Positions 6,695-15,447 of a DNA stretch of 16,418 nt are shown here, piece after piece. The notes under the pieces are model-generated. The model saw only the letters and a program-made list of their open reading frames with translations. It was not told where the DNA came from and made no database searches. A program made the position numbers and the translations under genes. The stretch spans positions 1 through 16,418 of the forward strand of contig JBOHRF010000094.1 in the NCBI GenBank assembly GCA_050732575.1, read 5' to 3'. Numbering within the stretch: the first letter of the stretch is position 1; each line of letters begins with the position of its first letter. Origin of the DNA: JBBDWZ01 sp050732575 (lineage in GTDB: Bacteria > Gemmatimonadota > Gemmatimonadetes > Longimicrobiales > RSA9).

Positions 6695-8125
6695 ATGCGC
6701 TGCTCAATCGTAACCCTGGCCTTCCTGGTCGCTCCCCAGGCCGCAGCCGCCCAGGTCGCACGCTCAGCACCCCCCGTCTTCACCGAGGCCTTCCCAGCCG
6801 AAGAATTCGCCGCGCGGCGCGCGAAGCTCATGGAGCGCATTGGGGATGGCGTCGCCATTCTGCAGGGCGCGACCGAGAAGCCTGCCGAGGCCGCGTTCCG
6901 GCAGAACAACCAGTTCTTCTATCTCACCGGCGTCGAGGTGCCGCGCGCTCTTCTGATCATCGACGGTCGCACCAGGCGCAGCGCGCTGTTCATTGCCGAC
7001 CACACGCGCAGGCTGCGGCAGTACGGTCCACTGCTGAATCCGGATAGCGCAGCGCCGCGCATCACGGGCATGGAAACGGTGATGCTGCGCCATTCGTTCG
7101 GGACGTTGCTCGCGCAGTTGCAGGGACGCACCGTATACGTCCCCTTCCGCGCTGAGGTGCTGGGCAGTGGATCCGGTGCTGAAGCAGCGGGACTTTCGCG
7201 CGCGAACAAGGCGGACCCGTGGGATGGCCGTATCGGCCGAGAGGAAGCGTTCCTCGAGAAGCTGCGAGCTGCCCTTCCGGCCACCGAGATCAGGGATCTC
7301 GATCCCATGGTCGATGCCCTGCGTACCATCAAGAGTGCGCGCGAGATTGCGGTGATTCGCCAGGCCACGCGTATGGCCGGCCTGGGCATCATGGAAGCGA
7401 TGCGGGACGCGCAGCCGGGTATGCGCGAATACGAGTTGCAGGCGGCGGCAGAGTTTGTGTTCAAGAAGCACGGCGCCCAGGGCGCGGCGTATTTCGCCCT
7501 GGTCGCGACCGGTACCAACACGCTGTACTCGCATTACCACAAAGGCACGGGCGTGCTGCGCGCTGGCGACCTGGTTCAGTTCGATTACGCGCCCGATTAC
7601 AACTACTACGTGTCCGATGTCACGCGCGTATTCCCCGCGAACGGCAAGTTCACGGCCTGGCAGCGCGAGTACTACGGCACCTACCTGAAGCTGTACCAGG
7701 CTCTGCTCACTTCCATCCGACCGCACACGGCACCGCGTGACATCATCAAGACGGCCGCGGCCAGGATGGAGCAGATTCTCCAGGCGACGCGCTTTACGGA
7801 CCCCAAGATCCAGGCCGCCGCAACCGCGTTCGTCAATCGCTACAAAAACAGCACGTCGAACAGCCTGGGTCACACGATCGGGCTCGAGGTTCACGATGTG
7901 CGGCTGGGCAGCGATGTGCTGCTCCCCGGCCACCTCTTCACGATCGAACCCGCCCTGATCATCAACGATGAGCATCTGGGCATCCGCCTGGAAGATGTCA
8001 TCCTGATTACCGAAACGGGCTACGAGAATCTGTCCGCGTTTGTTCCCGTCGAGATCGTGGACATTGAGAGGCTCATGGCGCAATCGGGGCTGAGCGATGC
8101 CATGATCAGAAATGTGAAGCGTTGA
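6695..8125 (+). CDS. Secreted Xaa-Pro aminopeptidase family protein (M24B)
   Basis: A 476-aa metallopeptidase expected to remove N-terminal residues before proline, outside the cytoplasm. I chose the ATG at 6695 because it begins a signal peptide (MRCSIVTLAFLVAPQAAAAQ); an in-frame ATG at 6632 would place 21 polar residues before it. The aminopeptidase P N-terminal domain is about 30-190 (RRAKLMERIGDGVAIL, NNQFFYLTGVEVP), and the creatinase-fold catalytic domain is 225-465. All five metal ligands are present: Asp297 (FDYAPDY), Asp308 (SDVTRVFP), His393 (LGHTIGLEVHD), Glu418 (TIEPAL) and Glu433 (RLEDV). His400 of VHD is also kept. Length and motifs indicate an active two-metal enzyme. It is divergent from the BNR pseudogene and followed by the hexamer hairpin and the hemoglobin gene. 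The gene symbol is left blank because cytosolic PepP is a different subgroup. Confidence 0.92.
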   Translation: MRCSIVTLAFLVAPQAAAAQVARSAPPVFTEAFPAEEFAARRAKLMERIGDGVAILQGATEKPAEAAFRQNNQFFYLTGVEVPRALLIIDGRTRRSALFIADHTRRLRQYGPLLNPDSAAPRITGMETVMLRHSFGTLLAQLQGRTVYVPFRAEVLGSGSGAEAAGLSRANKADPWDGRIGREEAFLEKLRAALPATEIRDLDPMVDALRTIKSAREIAVIRQATRMAGLGIMEAMRDAQPGMREYELQAAAEFVFKKHGAQGAAYFALVATGTNTLYSHYHKGTGVLRAGDLVQFDYAPDYNYYVSDVTRVFPANGKFTAWQREYYGTYLKLYQALLTSIRPHTAPRDIIKTAAARMEQILQATRFTDPKIQAAATAFVNRYKNSTSNSLGHTIGLEVHDVRLGSDVLLPGHLFTIEPALIINDEHLGIRLEDVILITETGYENLSAFVPVEIVDIERLMAQSGLSDAMIRNVKR

Positions 8126-8139
8126 TGATTGGTTGCGAC

Positions 8140-8234
8140 GCCGTTACGTTCACGCTCTCGTTCTCGCTCACGCTAACGGCTGTTTCGGAACAGACCGTGA
8201 ACGTTAACGAGAGCGAGAGCGCGAACGTAACGGC
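8140..8234. repeat. 95-nt imperfect hairpin built of degenerate hexamers
   Basis: Left arm 8140-8172 and right arm 8202-8234 are 33-base reverse complements with about four mismatches. A smaller hairpin CTGTT-TCGG-AACAG (8180-8193) forms the tip, so nearly the whole element folds on itself. Each arm is also periodic: the left runs ACGTTC ACGCTC TCGTTC in six-base steps, and the right runs GTGAAC GTTAAC GAGAGC with the same period. It sits 14 bp after the peptidase stop and 20 bp before the hemoglobin start. It may terminate or shield the upstream transcript, or be an interspersed palindromic element. No T-run follows. Confidence 0.8.
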
Positions 8235-8254
8235 AGCTACCTTACCTAACAACA

Positions 8255-8617
8255 ATGTATTCGATTATTGGCGAAGACGGTTTCACCAGACTCGTGTCCG
8301 CGTTCTACCGGCGCATCCCTTCCGATGACGTCCTGGGTCCCCTGTATACGCACGACGACCTGTTGGGCGCGGAGCAGCGGCTGCGGGATTTTCTGATCGG
8401 CCGCTTTGGCGGGCCACAGCGCTACATCGAGCAGCGCGGCCACCCACGACTGCGCGCGCGCCATGCGCCTTTTGCCATCAACCAGAGCGCGCGCCAGCGC
8501 TGGCTGGAGCTGATGGATGCCGCGCTGCTCGAGACGGCGCTGCCCCCGGCGGTGGAAGCGGAGCTACGCTCCTTCTTCGACTCTGCTTCCGCCATGTTGA
8601 TCAACCGGCCCGGCTGA
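8255..8617 (+). CDS. glbO: Truncated hemoglobin, group II (GlbO-like)
   Basis: A 120-aa heme protein of the 2-over-2 globin fold, cytosolic, expected to bind O2 and to act in NO or peroxide chemistry; the exact role of group II proteins varies. The sequence aligns without gaps through the core to the mycobacterial GlbO pattern. Tyr18 is B10, Tyr31 CD1, Ala39 E7, Leu43 E11, His70 the proximal F8 ligand (RARHAPFAI) and Trp83 G8, the group II hallmark. QRGHPRLRARHAPF is the family signature. Length is normal. The ATG at 8255 has no clear Shine-Dalgarno sequence, so translation may be leaderless or start weakly; the next ATG is far inside the fold. It sits between the hairpin and the PD40/TPR gene, 44 bp away, on the same strand. 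Confidence 0.92.
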   Translation: MYSIIGEDGFTRLVSAFYRRIPSDDVLGPLYTHDDLLGAEQRLRDFLIGRFGGPQRYIEQRGHPRLRARHAPFAINQSARQRWLELMDAALLETALPPAVEAELRSFFDSASAMLINRPG

Positions 8618-8661
8618 AGAACGACTGGCGGGCCTGGACCGAAAGCGTCAATCTTCCTGCC

Positions 8662-9939
8662 ATGAGACTATATCTGCCCATTGCGCTGGCACTGGTCAGC
8701 GCGTCCGCCCTGCAGGCGCAGACACCCAATCCGGTCAACCTCTGGCTGGTCGAGCTGAAATGGTCGGGCAACCGGCTCACGACGGGCACGCCGATAAAGC
8801 TGACCAATGACAACGGCAACAACAGCCAGCCGGCGTTCTCGCCTGACGGGCGCGCCATCGTGTTCAGTGCGGCGCGCGACACAGGTGCCAACGCGCGCAG
8901 CGACATCTATCGCATCGATCTTGCGACGCGTACCGAAACGCGCGTGACACACACGCCCGAGAACGAGAACTCGCCGACCGTGACCGAACGCGGCGAGTAC
9001 ATCGCTGTGCGCTGGCAACCGGCCACGCTGTTCCAGGAATTCGGTCCGTGGATTTACCACGCCGACGGCACACCGAAGCAGGGCGTGCTGCCCGCGCCGG
9101 ATACCACCGGCTATTACACGCCACTCCCGAACGGCAACTACGCACTCACGCGGCCGAAAGCGAGGTCATTCACAATCGGTCTCTTCGACGCGCAGACGGG
9201 CACGATCGTGGATGTGGACAGCGGAGTTCCAGCGCTGCCTGCGCAGCGCGTGCCCGGTCGCCCGTTACTCACGTACGTGCAGATCGATTCGGCAAATGCG
9301 CGCCACGTGCTGCGCCAGATCGACCTGACCACGCGCAGGACCACCACCCTCGGCCCTACGCTGGTCGGGCGCACGGTGCACGCCTGGGTCGCGGGGCACC
9401 AGACCATCCTGATGGCCAAAGGGAACGAGCTCTACGCGCGCACGGCAACCGATCCGGTCTGGCGTTTCGTGACCACGTTCGACCATCCGGAACTGCGGGC
9501 CGCGTCGGCCTACGTCGTGAGCGCGCAGGGCGACAAGCTGATTCTCACGTCGGCCAGGCAGCCCACCGTAGCAACGCTGCTGCGCGATTCGCTGGAAGCA
9601 GGACACAGCGGAGCTGAAGTGGCAGCGTTGGCCATCAACCTGCGCGCTGCGGGCCGGTTCGCCGACATGGTCATGACCGAGAACTCGATCAGCGCGCTCG
9701 GGACGGATCGCATCGACAGGAAGCGTTTTGCCGACGGCGTTGCGCTGCACCAGCTGGCCACAACGTTCTATCCGAACTCCTACCGCGCCTTTGACCGCCT
9801 GGGCGATGCGCAGCGCGCGGCCGGTGACACTGCGGCCGCAATCACATCGTACCGGAAGTCGCTCGAGCTGAACCCTCAATCGACAAACGCCGAGCGCGAG
9901 GCCGCTCAGGCAACGACGCGCAAGATCGAGGGGCGCTAA
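8662..9939 (+). CDS. Secreted TolB-like (PD40) protein with C-terminal TPR
   Basis: A 425-aa protein. Signal peptide 1-20 (MRLYLPIALALVSASALQAQ) predicts export. Residues about 25-320 form WD40-like/PD40 beta-propeller repeats: QPAFSPDGRAIVFSAARDTG, then DIYRIDLATRTETRVTHT, and PTVTERGEYIAVRW match the TolB-type SPDG..I.F pattern. Residues about 365-410 are a TPR unit (NSYRAFDRLGDAQRAAGDTA, AITSYRKSLELNPQS). The combination suggests a periplasmic scaffold or sensor; no catalytic site is visible. In some relatives the second half follows a hydrolase or amidohydrolase domain, which is absent here. The start has an ATG at the signal peptide and a 44-bp gap from the hemoglobin gene. Its TAA forms one edge of the stem-loop shared with the convergent permease. 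Confidence 0.8.
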   Translation: MRLYLPIALALVSASALQAQTPNPVNLWLVELKWSGNRLTTGTPIKLTNDNGNNSQPAFSPDGRAIVFSAARDTGANARSDIYRIDLATRTETRVTHTPENENSPTVTERGEYIAVRWQPATLFQEFGPWIYHADGTPKQGVLPAPDTTGYYTPLPNGNYALTRPKARSFTIGLFDAQTGTIVDVDSGVPALPAQRVPGRPLLTYVQIDSANARHVLRQIDLTTRRTTTLGPTLVGRTVHAWVAGHQTILMAKGNELYARTATDPVWRFVTTFDHPELRAASAYVVSAQGDKLILTSARQPTVATLLRDSLEAGHSGAEVAALAINLRAAGRFADMVMTENSISALGTDRIDRKRFADGVALHQLATTFYPNSYRAFDRLGDAQRAAGDTAAAITSYRKSLELNPQSTNAEREAAQATTRKIEGR

Positions 9940-9958
9940 CCGCAGCACCGCTGGCGGT
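9939..9958. terminator. Stem-loop between convergent stop codons
   Basis: ACCGCAGC-ACC-GCTGGCGGT folds into an 8-bp stem with one bulged base and a 3-base loop. It starts on the last base of the TAA at 9937-9939 and ends on the first base of the reverse TGA at 9958-9960, filling the entire 18-bp gap. It could serve both directions. There is no U-tract, so termination is an inference from position. Confidence 0.45.
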
Positions 9959-12420
9959 CACCCGTCCGCGCGCAGCACGATCGAGGGCGGAAGCGCGGCC
10001 GCGCGGCGGGCGGGCAACCAACTGGCCGCGGCGGCCGCACCCAGCAACACGGTCGAGACCACTGCGTAGGTCAGCGGATCGATCGCTCTTACTCCATACA
10101 GCACGGCGCCCATCACGGAACTGAGGCCGGCGGCTGCCAGGAGTCCGAGCAGGACACCGGCGAAGGCGAGGCTCAGTCCCTGGCGCAGCACCATGGCGCG
10201 CACGCCACCTGCGGTTGCACCCAGCGCCATGCGCACGCCGATCTCGCGCGTGCGTTGCGTCACGATGTAGGTGATCACGCCGTAGATGCCGATCAGGCCG
10301 AGCAGCAGCGCAATGCCGGAAGCCACGGCCAGCAGTGCCATGGTGAAGGACACGCGGGCGGTTGCGGCTTTGACCAGATCGCTCAAGGCACGCGGGTTGG
10401 AAACGGGCACGCGTGCATTGAGCGCACTGACCTCACGCCTGAGCACGGGCGTCATGCGGGTCGGGTCAATGCTTGTGGTTCGGACCACGACATCCAGCAC
10501 GCGGGTTGGTTGCGGCTGCGCAGCCGGTCCGACCGTGGCCGGCCAGTACACAGCCTCCTCGGGTTTGTCCTCGAGCCGCGCATAGTGCACATCGGCGACT
10601 ACGCCGACGATGGTGTACCAGTCCTCTTCGGGAAAACCGAGCCGCATGCGCCGTCCGATGGGACTGGTGTTGGGCCACCAGTGCTGGGCAAAGGCTCGCG
10701 ATACCACGACTGCGCGTGTGCCTTCGGCGCCATCGCCGCGCTGGAACGTGCGTCCCTCGAGCAGGCGGATGCCCAGCGTTTCGAAGTAACCGACCTCGAC
10801 ATTCTGGTTGCTGGCAAACACGGGCATCTCGTTCGGGCCGCGCGGATGATCGGCGACATCGATGGCGAAGAACGGTAGCGTGCCCGCAAGCGGCGCACCC
10901 TGCACGAAGCCCACCGACTCGACACCGGATTGTGCCGCCAGTCGATCACGCAGATCGCGGAAGAAGCGGGCCGTGGCTTCCGCGGTCTGAATTTCGGCCT
11001 GCGGCACCGTGATGCGTGCGGTGAGCACGCGCTCGGCACGGAAGCCGGGATCCACGGCGCTGAGCGCGCGGTAGCTGCGCGCCATGAGCCCCGCTCCCAC
11101 CAGGAGCAGCAGGGCCAGTGCGACCTGTGCCACGACCAGCGCATTGCGCAGGCGATGCCGTTCGCGCCCGCTGGTGGCGCCGCGCCCGCCGCCGTCGCGC
11201 AGTTGTGCCGCCAGCTCACCGGCACTGAGTCGAAGCCAGGGAAAGAAGCCGAAGAAGAGTGCGCAACCGAGCGCGATCGCCGCGGTGAAGCCTGCCACGC
11301 GCAGATTGACGCCGATTTCCGCGAGCCGCGGGATGTCGGTCGGTACCAGATTGATCGATGTGCGCACGGCGAGTGTGGCGATCAGCAATCCGAGCAGACC
11401 GCCTGCGGCTGCGAGCGCAAAGCTTTCGCCCAGGAACCAGCGCAACACGTGCCAGCGCCCCGCACCAATGGCTACGCGCACCACCAGCTCGCGCTGGCGG
11501 CTCTCGGCACGCACGAGCAGCAGGTTGGCCACGTTTGCGCACGCGATCAACAGCACGAATCCGACTGTGCCGAGCAGGATCCAGAGCGTGGTGCTGACTT
11601 CACCGACCAGGGATTCCTTCAGAGGCAGCACGCGCGACTGCAGATTGACTTCTTTCAGGAATGCGGGCGAGCCGCTCTCGGGAAACAACTCACTCAGCCG
11701 GCCGATCAGCCCCTGAAGTTCTGCATGCAACGTTTCGGTTGTTGCGCCGGGAGCCAGGCGGCCGATGGCACTGGCGCCGAATGCGTCCAGCGATGCGCGG
11801 GCCGAGTCCACGATCATGGGCAGGAACAGCTGGGCCTCGCGATCGGGATAACCGAAATCCGCTGGCAACACGCCCACCACCGTGCGCAATCGACCGTTGA
11901 TGTCGAGGGTCTTGCCCAGCACGTCGGCGTCCGCGCCGAAGAAGCGCCGCCGGAATCCATCGCTCAACAGCACCACGGGCGCACCGCCAGGCGCGCCTTC
12001 CGGGGCACTGAATTCACGGCCGCGCGCCGGCTTCACACCCAGCGTGCCGAAGTAGCCGGGCGTAACGACTTGCGCAGCGATGCGCTCCGGCTCGCCGGTC
12101 ATGACCAGGTTCACATTGGTCGCGTTGTAAAGCGAGAGTGCCTCGAGCGTTTTGGCGCGCCGGGCGTACAGCACGTAGAGGCCCGTTGACATGGGCAGCT
12201 GATCCTGGCCGCCACGACCGATGTGTTGCAGCGAGACGAGGCGTTCCGATTCGCGAAAGGGCAACGGCCGGATGAGCACGCCATCCACCAGGGTGAACAC
12301 CGCGGTGCTTGCGCCGATCCCGAGCCCGAGCGTGAGCACAGTGGCACCTGTGAAGGCGCGGTTGCGAGCCAGGCCGCGCAGAGCAAAGCGCAGCTCGCTC
12401 AGCAACTCCGAACTTGCCAT
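9958..12420 (-). CDS. ADOP-family FtsX/MacB-type permease
   Basis: An 820-aa inner-membrane protein with the duplicated orphan permease layout typical of Acidobacteriota and Gemmatimonadota. First half: TM helix about 20-45 (FTGATVLTLGLGIGASTAVF), MacB periplasmic core to 245 (ending near ETLHAEL), then an FtsX domain about 280-400 with three TM helices (WILLGTVGFVLLIACANVAN). Second half: TM 425-448, periplasmic core to 660 and a second FtsX domain 695-812 (LLLGLIGIYGVITYIVTQRT, REIGVRMALGA). FtsX domains normally pair with a MacB-type ATPase, but none is encoded here, which is the usual situation for this family. The substrate or signal is unknown. No PadR-type regulator, often next to these genes, is visible. 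It is divergent from the OPT gene with 93 bp between. Full length and intact. Confidence 0.93.
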   Translation of the reverse strand: MASSELLSELRFALRGLARNRAFTGATVLTLGLGIGASTAVFTLVDGVLIRPLPFRESERLVSLQHIGRGGQDQLPMSTGLYVLYARRAKTLEALSLYNATNVNLVMTGEPERIAAQVVTPGYFGTLGVKPARGREFSAPEGAPGGAPVVLLSDGFRRRFFGADADVLGKTLDINGRLRTVVGVLPADFGYPDREAQLFLPMIVDSARASLDAFGASAIGRLAPGATTETLHAELQGLIGRLSELFPESGSPAFLKEVNLQSRVLPLKESLVGEVSTTLWILLGTVGFVLLIACANVANLLLVRAESRQRELVVRVAIGAGRWHVLRWFLGESFALAAAGGLLGLLIATLAVRTSINLVPTDIPRLAEIGVNLRVAGFTAAIALGCALFFGFFPWLRLSAGELAAQLRDGGGRGATSGRERHRLRNALVVAQVALALLLLVGAGLMARSYRALSAVDPGFRAERVLTARITVPQAEIQTAEATARFFRDLRDRLAAQSGVESVGFVQGAPLAGTLPFFAIDVADHPRGPNEMPVFASNQNVEVGYFETLGIRLLEGRTFQRGDGAEGTRAVVVSRAFAQHWWPNTSPIGRRMRLGFPEEDWYTIVGVVADVHYARLEDKPEEAVYWPATVGPAAQPQPTRVLDVVVRTTSIDPTRMTPVLRREVSALNARVPVSNPRALSDLVKAATARVSFTMALLAVASGIALLLGLIGIYGVITYIVTQRTREIGVRMALGATAGGVRAMVLRQGLSLAFAGVLLGLLAAAGLSSVMGAVLYGVRAIDPLTYAVVSTVLLGAAAAASWLPARRAAALPPSIVLRADG

Positions 12421-12513
12421 GAATTACCGTTCTGGTCGATTGGTTTCTTGGTCGGACGCGTGCGCGCGGAGGATGGTTGCATTGCCGTGTTGGGTGTGCT
12501 TGATTGACCGCCC

Positions 12514-14475
12514 ATGAAACCAAAAGAACTGACGCTGCGCGGCTTGATCCTGGGCGTGCTCATCACGCTGGTCTTCACCGCGGCCAACGTGTACCTGGGA
12601 CTCAAGGTCGGGCTCACGTTTGCGTCGTCGATCCCGGCCGCGGTCATCTCGATGGCGATTCTGAGTGCGGTCAAGGACTCGTCGATCCTCGAGAACAACA
12701 TCGTGCAGACCGTGGCCTCTGCGGCCGGCACGCTGTCCGCGATCATCTTCGTGCTGCCCGGACTCGTGATCGTCGGCTGGTGGGTGGGCTTTCCCTTCTG
12801 GCAGTCTTTCCTGATCTGCGTGAGCGGCGGCGTGCTGGGTGTGCTGTTCACCATTCCGCTGCGCCGGGCACTCGTGACCACGTCCGACCTGCCCTATCCG
12901 GAAGGCGTCGCGGCCGCCGAGGTGCTGAAGGTCGGGTCGGGCACACGCGGCGAGACGAAGGACGACACGGGCGAGGCGCGGGAAGGACTGAGGGCCGTGA
13001 TGATCGGTTCGGTCGCTTCCGCGGGACTGGCCATCCTGACGGCCACGCGTATCGCGGCCGCAGAGATCGGCGGTTTCTTTGCCATCGGCGCGCGTGCATC
13101 CAGCGGCTACAACATAGCGTGGTCGCTGGCACTGATGGGCGCGGGTCACCTGGTCGGGCTGTCGGTGGGCATGGCCATGCTGACCGGACTCATCATCGCG
13201 TGGGTGATTGCGGTGCCGATCCTGACCGCACTGCAACCGGCCGCCGAAGGCATCGATCTGGCCACGCACACGCTCACCGTATGGCGCACACAGGTGCGCT
13301 TCATTGGCGCGGGCGCCATTGGTGTGGCCGCGCTCTACACACTGGCGCGTCTGGCCAAACCCGTGGTCGGTGGACTGGTCAGCACACTGGCCGCATCGCG
13401 TGCAGCACATCTGCGCGCCGATACCGACCGCGACATCTCGGGCACCTGGATCCTAGCGCTCACGGCTGCCTGCATCCTGGTGGCCGCGCTGCTGGCGTAC
13501 ACGTTCGCTCGCTCCACCGTGCTGGCGGGCGATGCGGTGACGCTCACCTTGATCGCGATACCGTTCGTGCTCATCGGCGGTTTTCTCATCGCCGGCATCT
13601 GCGGCTACATGGCAGGACTGATCGGCGCCTCGAACAGCCCGATCTCGGGCGTGGGCATTCTATCGGTCGTGGTCTGCGCATCGCTGCTGGTCATGGCGGT
13701 TGTGCCGACGCAGGAAACCGCGCCCGCGCTGGTTGCGTTCGCGCTGTTCATCACCGCCATCGTGTTTGCCTGCGCCACCATCTCGAACGACAACCTGCAG
13801 GACCTGAAAACCGGACAACTCGTTGGCGCCTCGCCCATGCGCCAGCAGATCGCGCTCATCGTGGGCGTGGCCGCGGGTGCAGCAGTGATTCCGTTCGTGC
13901 TCAATCTGCTGGCCAAAGCGTACGGCTTCGCGGGCGCACCCAACATCGGCGTGCTCGCGCCCAATCCGCTGCCTGCGCCGCAGGCCACACTGATCTCCGC
14001 ACTGGCACAGGGTGTGATCGGTCGCAATCTCGAATGGACGATGATCGGCATCGGCGCTGTTGTGGGCGTCGGCCTCATCCTGCTCGACACTGCCTTGGGC
14101 GCGCTCAAGAAGCTGCGCATTCCACCACTCGCAGTCGGAATCGGGATCTATTTGCCGATGTCGGCGACGTTTGCCGTGGTGGTCGGTGCCGTTCTCTCCC
14201 GCTGGTATGAAGGTCGGACGCGCAACGCGCCAAATCCCGCGCGCGCGCTGCGGCTTGGCACATTGGTGGCTTCGGGTCTGATCGTGGGCGAGAGTTTGTG
14301 GGGCGTGATCAACGCGGGTCTGATCGTCGGCCTGTCCAATGATGCGCCTATCGGGCTCGTGCCCGGCACGTTTGTGCTCGCGCCCTGGCTCGGTTTCCTG
14401 GGCTTCGTGGGCGCAATCATCTGGTTGTATGGCTGGATGCTGCGTCGGTCGGGAGTGTCGCCGCGCGCATCGTAA
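12514..14475 (+). CDS. OPT-family oligopeptide/metal-chelate transporter
   Basis: A 653-aa inner-membrane carrier, complete in length. It opens with the OPT signature KELTLRGLILGVLITLVFTA followed by NVYLGLKVGLTFASSIPAA, and has ENNIVQTVASAAGTLSAII at about 67-85. About 15 hydrophobic segments follow to the C-terminus, including NSPISGVGILSVVV near 375 and ISNDNLQDLKTGQLVGASP near 430, both conserved in bacterial members. The family uses the proton gradient to import peptides or metal-chelate complexes; the substrate cannot be told from sequence. ATG at 12514 is followed directly by the conserved start, and no strong ribosome site precedes it. The neighbouring secreted aminopeptidase could feed peptides to it, but they are not in one operon, so this is speculative. 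Confidence 0.92.
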   Translation: MKPKELTLRGLILGVLITLVFTAANVYLGLKVGLTFASSIPAAVISMAILSAVKDSSILENNIVQTVASAAGTLSAIIFVLPGLVIVGWWVGFPFWQSFLICVSGGVLGVLFTIPLRRALVTTSDLPYPEGVAAAEVLKVGSGTRGETKDDTGEAREGLRAVMIGSVASAGLAILTATRIAAAEIGGFFAIGARASSGYNIAWSLALMGAGHLVGLSVGMAMLTGLIIAWVIAVPILTALQPAAEGIDLATHTLTVWRTQVRFIGAGAIGVAALYTLARLAKPVVGGLVSTLAASRAAHLRADTDRDISGTWILALTAACILVAALLAYTFARSTVLAGDAVTLTLIAIPFVLIGGFLIAGICGYMAGLIGASNSPISGVGILSVVVCASLLVMAVVPTQETAPALVAFALFITAIVFACATISNDNLQDLKTGQLVGASPMRQQIALIVGVAAGAAVIPFVLNLLAKAYGFAGAPNIGVLAPNPLPAPQATLISALAQGVIGRNLEWTMIGIGAVVGVGLILLDTALGALKKLRIPPLAVGIGIYLPMSATFAVVVGAVLSRWYEGRTRNAPNPARALRLGTLVASGLIVGESLWGVINAGLIVGLSNDAPIGLVPGTFVLAPWLGFLGFVGAIIWLYGWMLRRSGVSPRAS

Positions 14476-14565
14476 TCTCCATTCAGCACGGATCGGATTG
14501 ACCGCGCGACTCGCGTGCGTGCACGGAGCTGCCGATTGTGCGCGCCGCGTTGTCTCAGCAATGCC

Positions 14566-15130
14566 CTATGCTCTTAGCTCCAACAATTTCCCAGCCGGCG
14601 CCGCCGCACCACCGGGCCTTAGTACAATGCCCTTCTCTTGAAGACAGATCACTGGCCTCTGACCGGACTGACACCAGGTTACGTAGTAACTGAACGATAT
14701 CGCGAGCGCCCCAGGGTCAACTCTGTCGACAGAAGTTATCACAACGTAAACGCCGTCATCTCGAACGTAAGGACCCTCGCGGGCCGACCGAATCGAGCAC
14801 CAACACGCTGCTGTGGCGCGCGCGCCGCCAGTCAGAGGCTGGCCCGGCCGTGTCGTCCACCAAAGTGACGCCAAGGCGCTCCAGGTTCCGCTTGTCCAGC
14901 GGCCCGAGCGCGTCGCGTCCCGGTGCATTGCGGCTCACCATCAGGAACATGCGACGGATGTTGTACGGTCTCATCTCCGGAGGCACGGCCTTGCGCGCGT
15001 CCTCACGCACAAAGGTGAAGAGCACATCGATCGCGCCACGGGGTTCCTGCCCGATCAGGTAATCTGATGGTGCCCAAGTGCTCGAGGCCACGAGAAGAAG
15101 CAGTGCGGCTCGCTTCCCTGATACAGTCAT
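14566..15130 (-). pseudogene. Secreted protein of unknown function, one frameshift
   Basis: A strong ribosome site (AGGAG at 15141-15137, six bases before the ATG at 15130) starts MTVSGKRAALLLLVASSTWA, a signal peptide. The mature sequence GAIDVLFTFVREDARKAVPP and PYNIRRMFLMVSRNAPGRD reads to VLVLDSVGP. A +1 shift near 14778-14784, in CCCGCGAGGG on the coding strand, then gives EGPYVRDDGVYVVITSVDRV and on to LLELRA, with stop at 14566-14568. The two halves fit together as about 187 residues with no overlap of sense, so one extra base in a once-intact gene is the simplest reading. It starts 17 bp after the ADOP fragment stop. I do not recognise the family; the shift may be real or a sequencing slip. 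The 90 bp between it and the OPT stop hold nothing clear. Confidence 0.65.
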
Positions 15131-15147
15131 CGGCTTCTCCTGTCCTA

Positions 15148-15447
15148 CTACTCCCGGCGCAGCGCCTGCAGCGGGCTGACGCGTGCTGCCCGGCGCGCGG
15201 GCAGGTACGCGGCGAGCGCGCTCACAATAAACATCACAACGGTGGCCAGGGCAAAGGTGACGGGATCGCGGCTGTTCACCTGGAACAGCGCAGCTTCCAG
15301 GAAGCGACTGAGTGCGAACGCGCCGGCCAGACGGGCACCGACGCCCACGGCCGCGAGCACGAGTCCCTGGCGCAACACCAGCGCCTGCACCCGGGCGGGC
15401 AGAGCGCCCAGGGCGATGCGCAGGCCGATCTCGGGCGCGCGCTCTTC
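15148..15447 (-). pseudogene. C-terminal fragment of a second ADOP permease
   Basis: The minus strand reads ERAPEIGLRIALGALPARVQ and ALVLRQGLVLAAVGVG, then a last TM helix (FALATVVMFIVSALAAYLPA) and RRAARVSPLQALRRE with stop at 15148-15150. This is the final FtsX domain of an ADOP permease: the (R)EIG.R.ALGA hinge and RRAA..P..ALR end match the intact copy at 9958-12420. Over 700 residues are missing; only two TM helices remain, so it cannot transport. Upstream it is fused in the same frame to a receiver-domain fragment, with the junction near 15447. Confidence 0.85.

Noticed and set aside
6764..8083. 439-codon open frame on the minus strand under the aminopeptidase
   Set aside because: Antisense of an intact M24B gene with all metal ligands; the antisense product has no domain-like pattern. 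GC-rich codons rarely give antisense stops.
10930..12189. 419-codon plus-strand frame opposite the ADOP permease
   Set aside because: Gln/Ala/Arg-rich antisense translation; the minus-strand permease is unambiguous.
12421..12513. Defined promoter pair between the ADOP and OPT genes
   Set aside because: The 93-bp divergent gap must hold promoters, but no -35/-10 pair stood out in either direction.
12504..14210. 568-codon plus-strand frame and a 328-codon minus frame over the OPT gene
   Set aside because: Both are rich in Arg, Gly and His without hydrophobic segments, as expected for shadow frames of a membrane protein gene.
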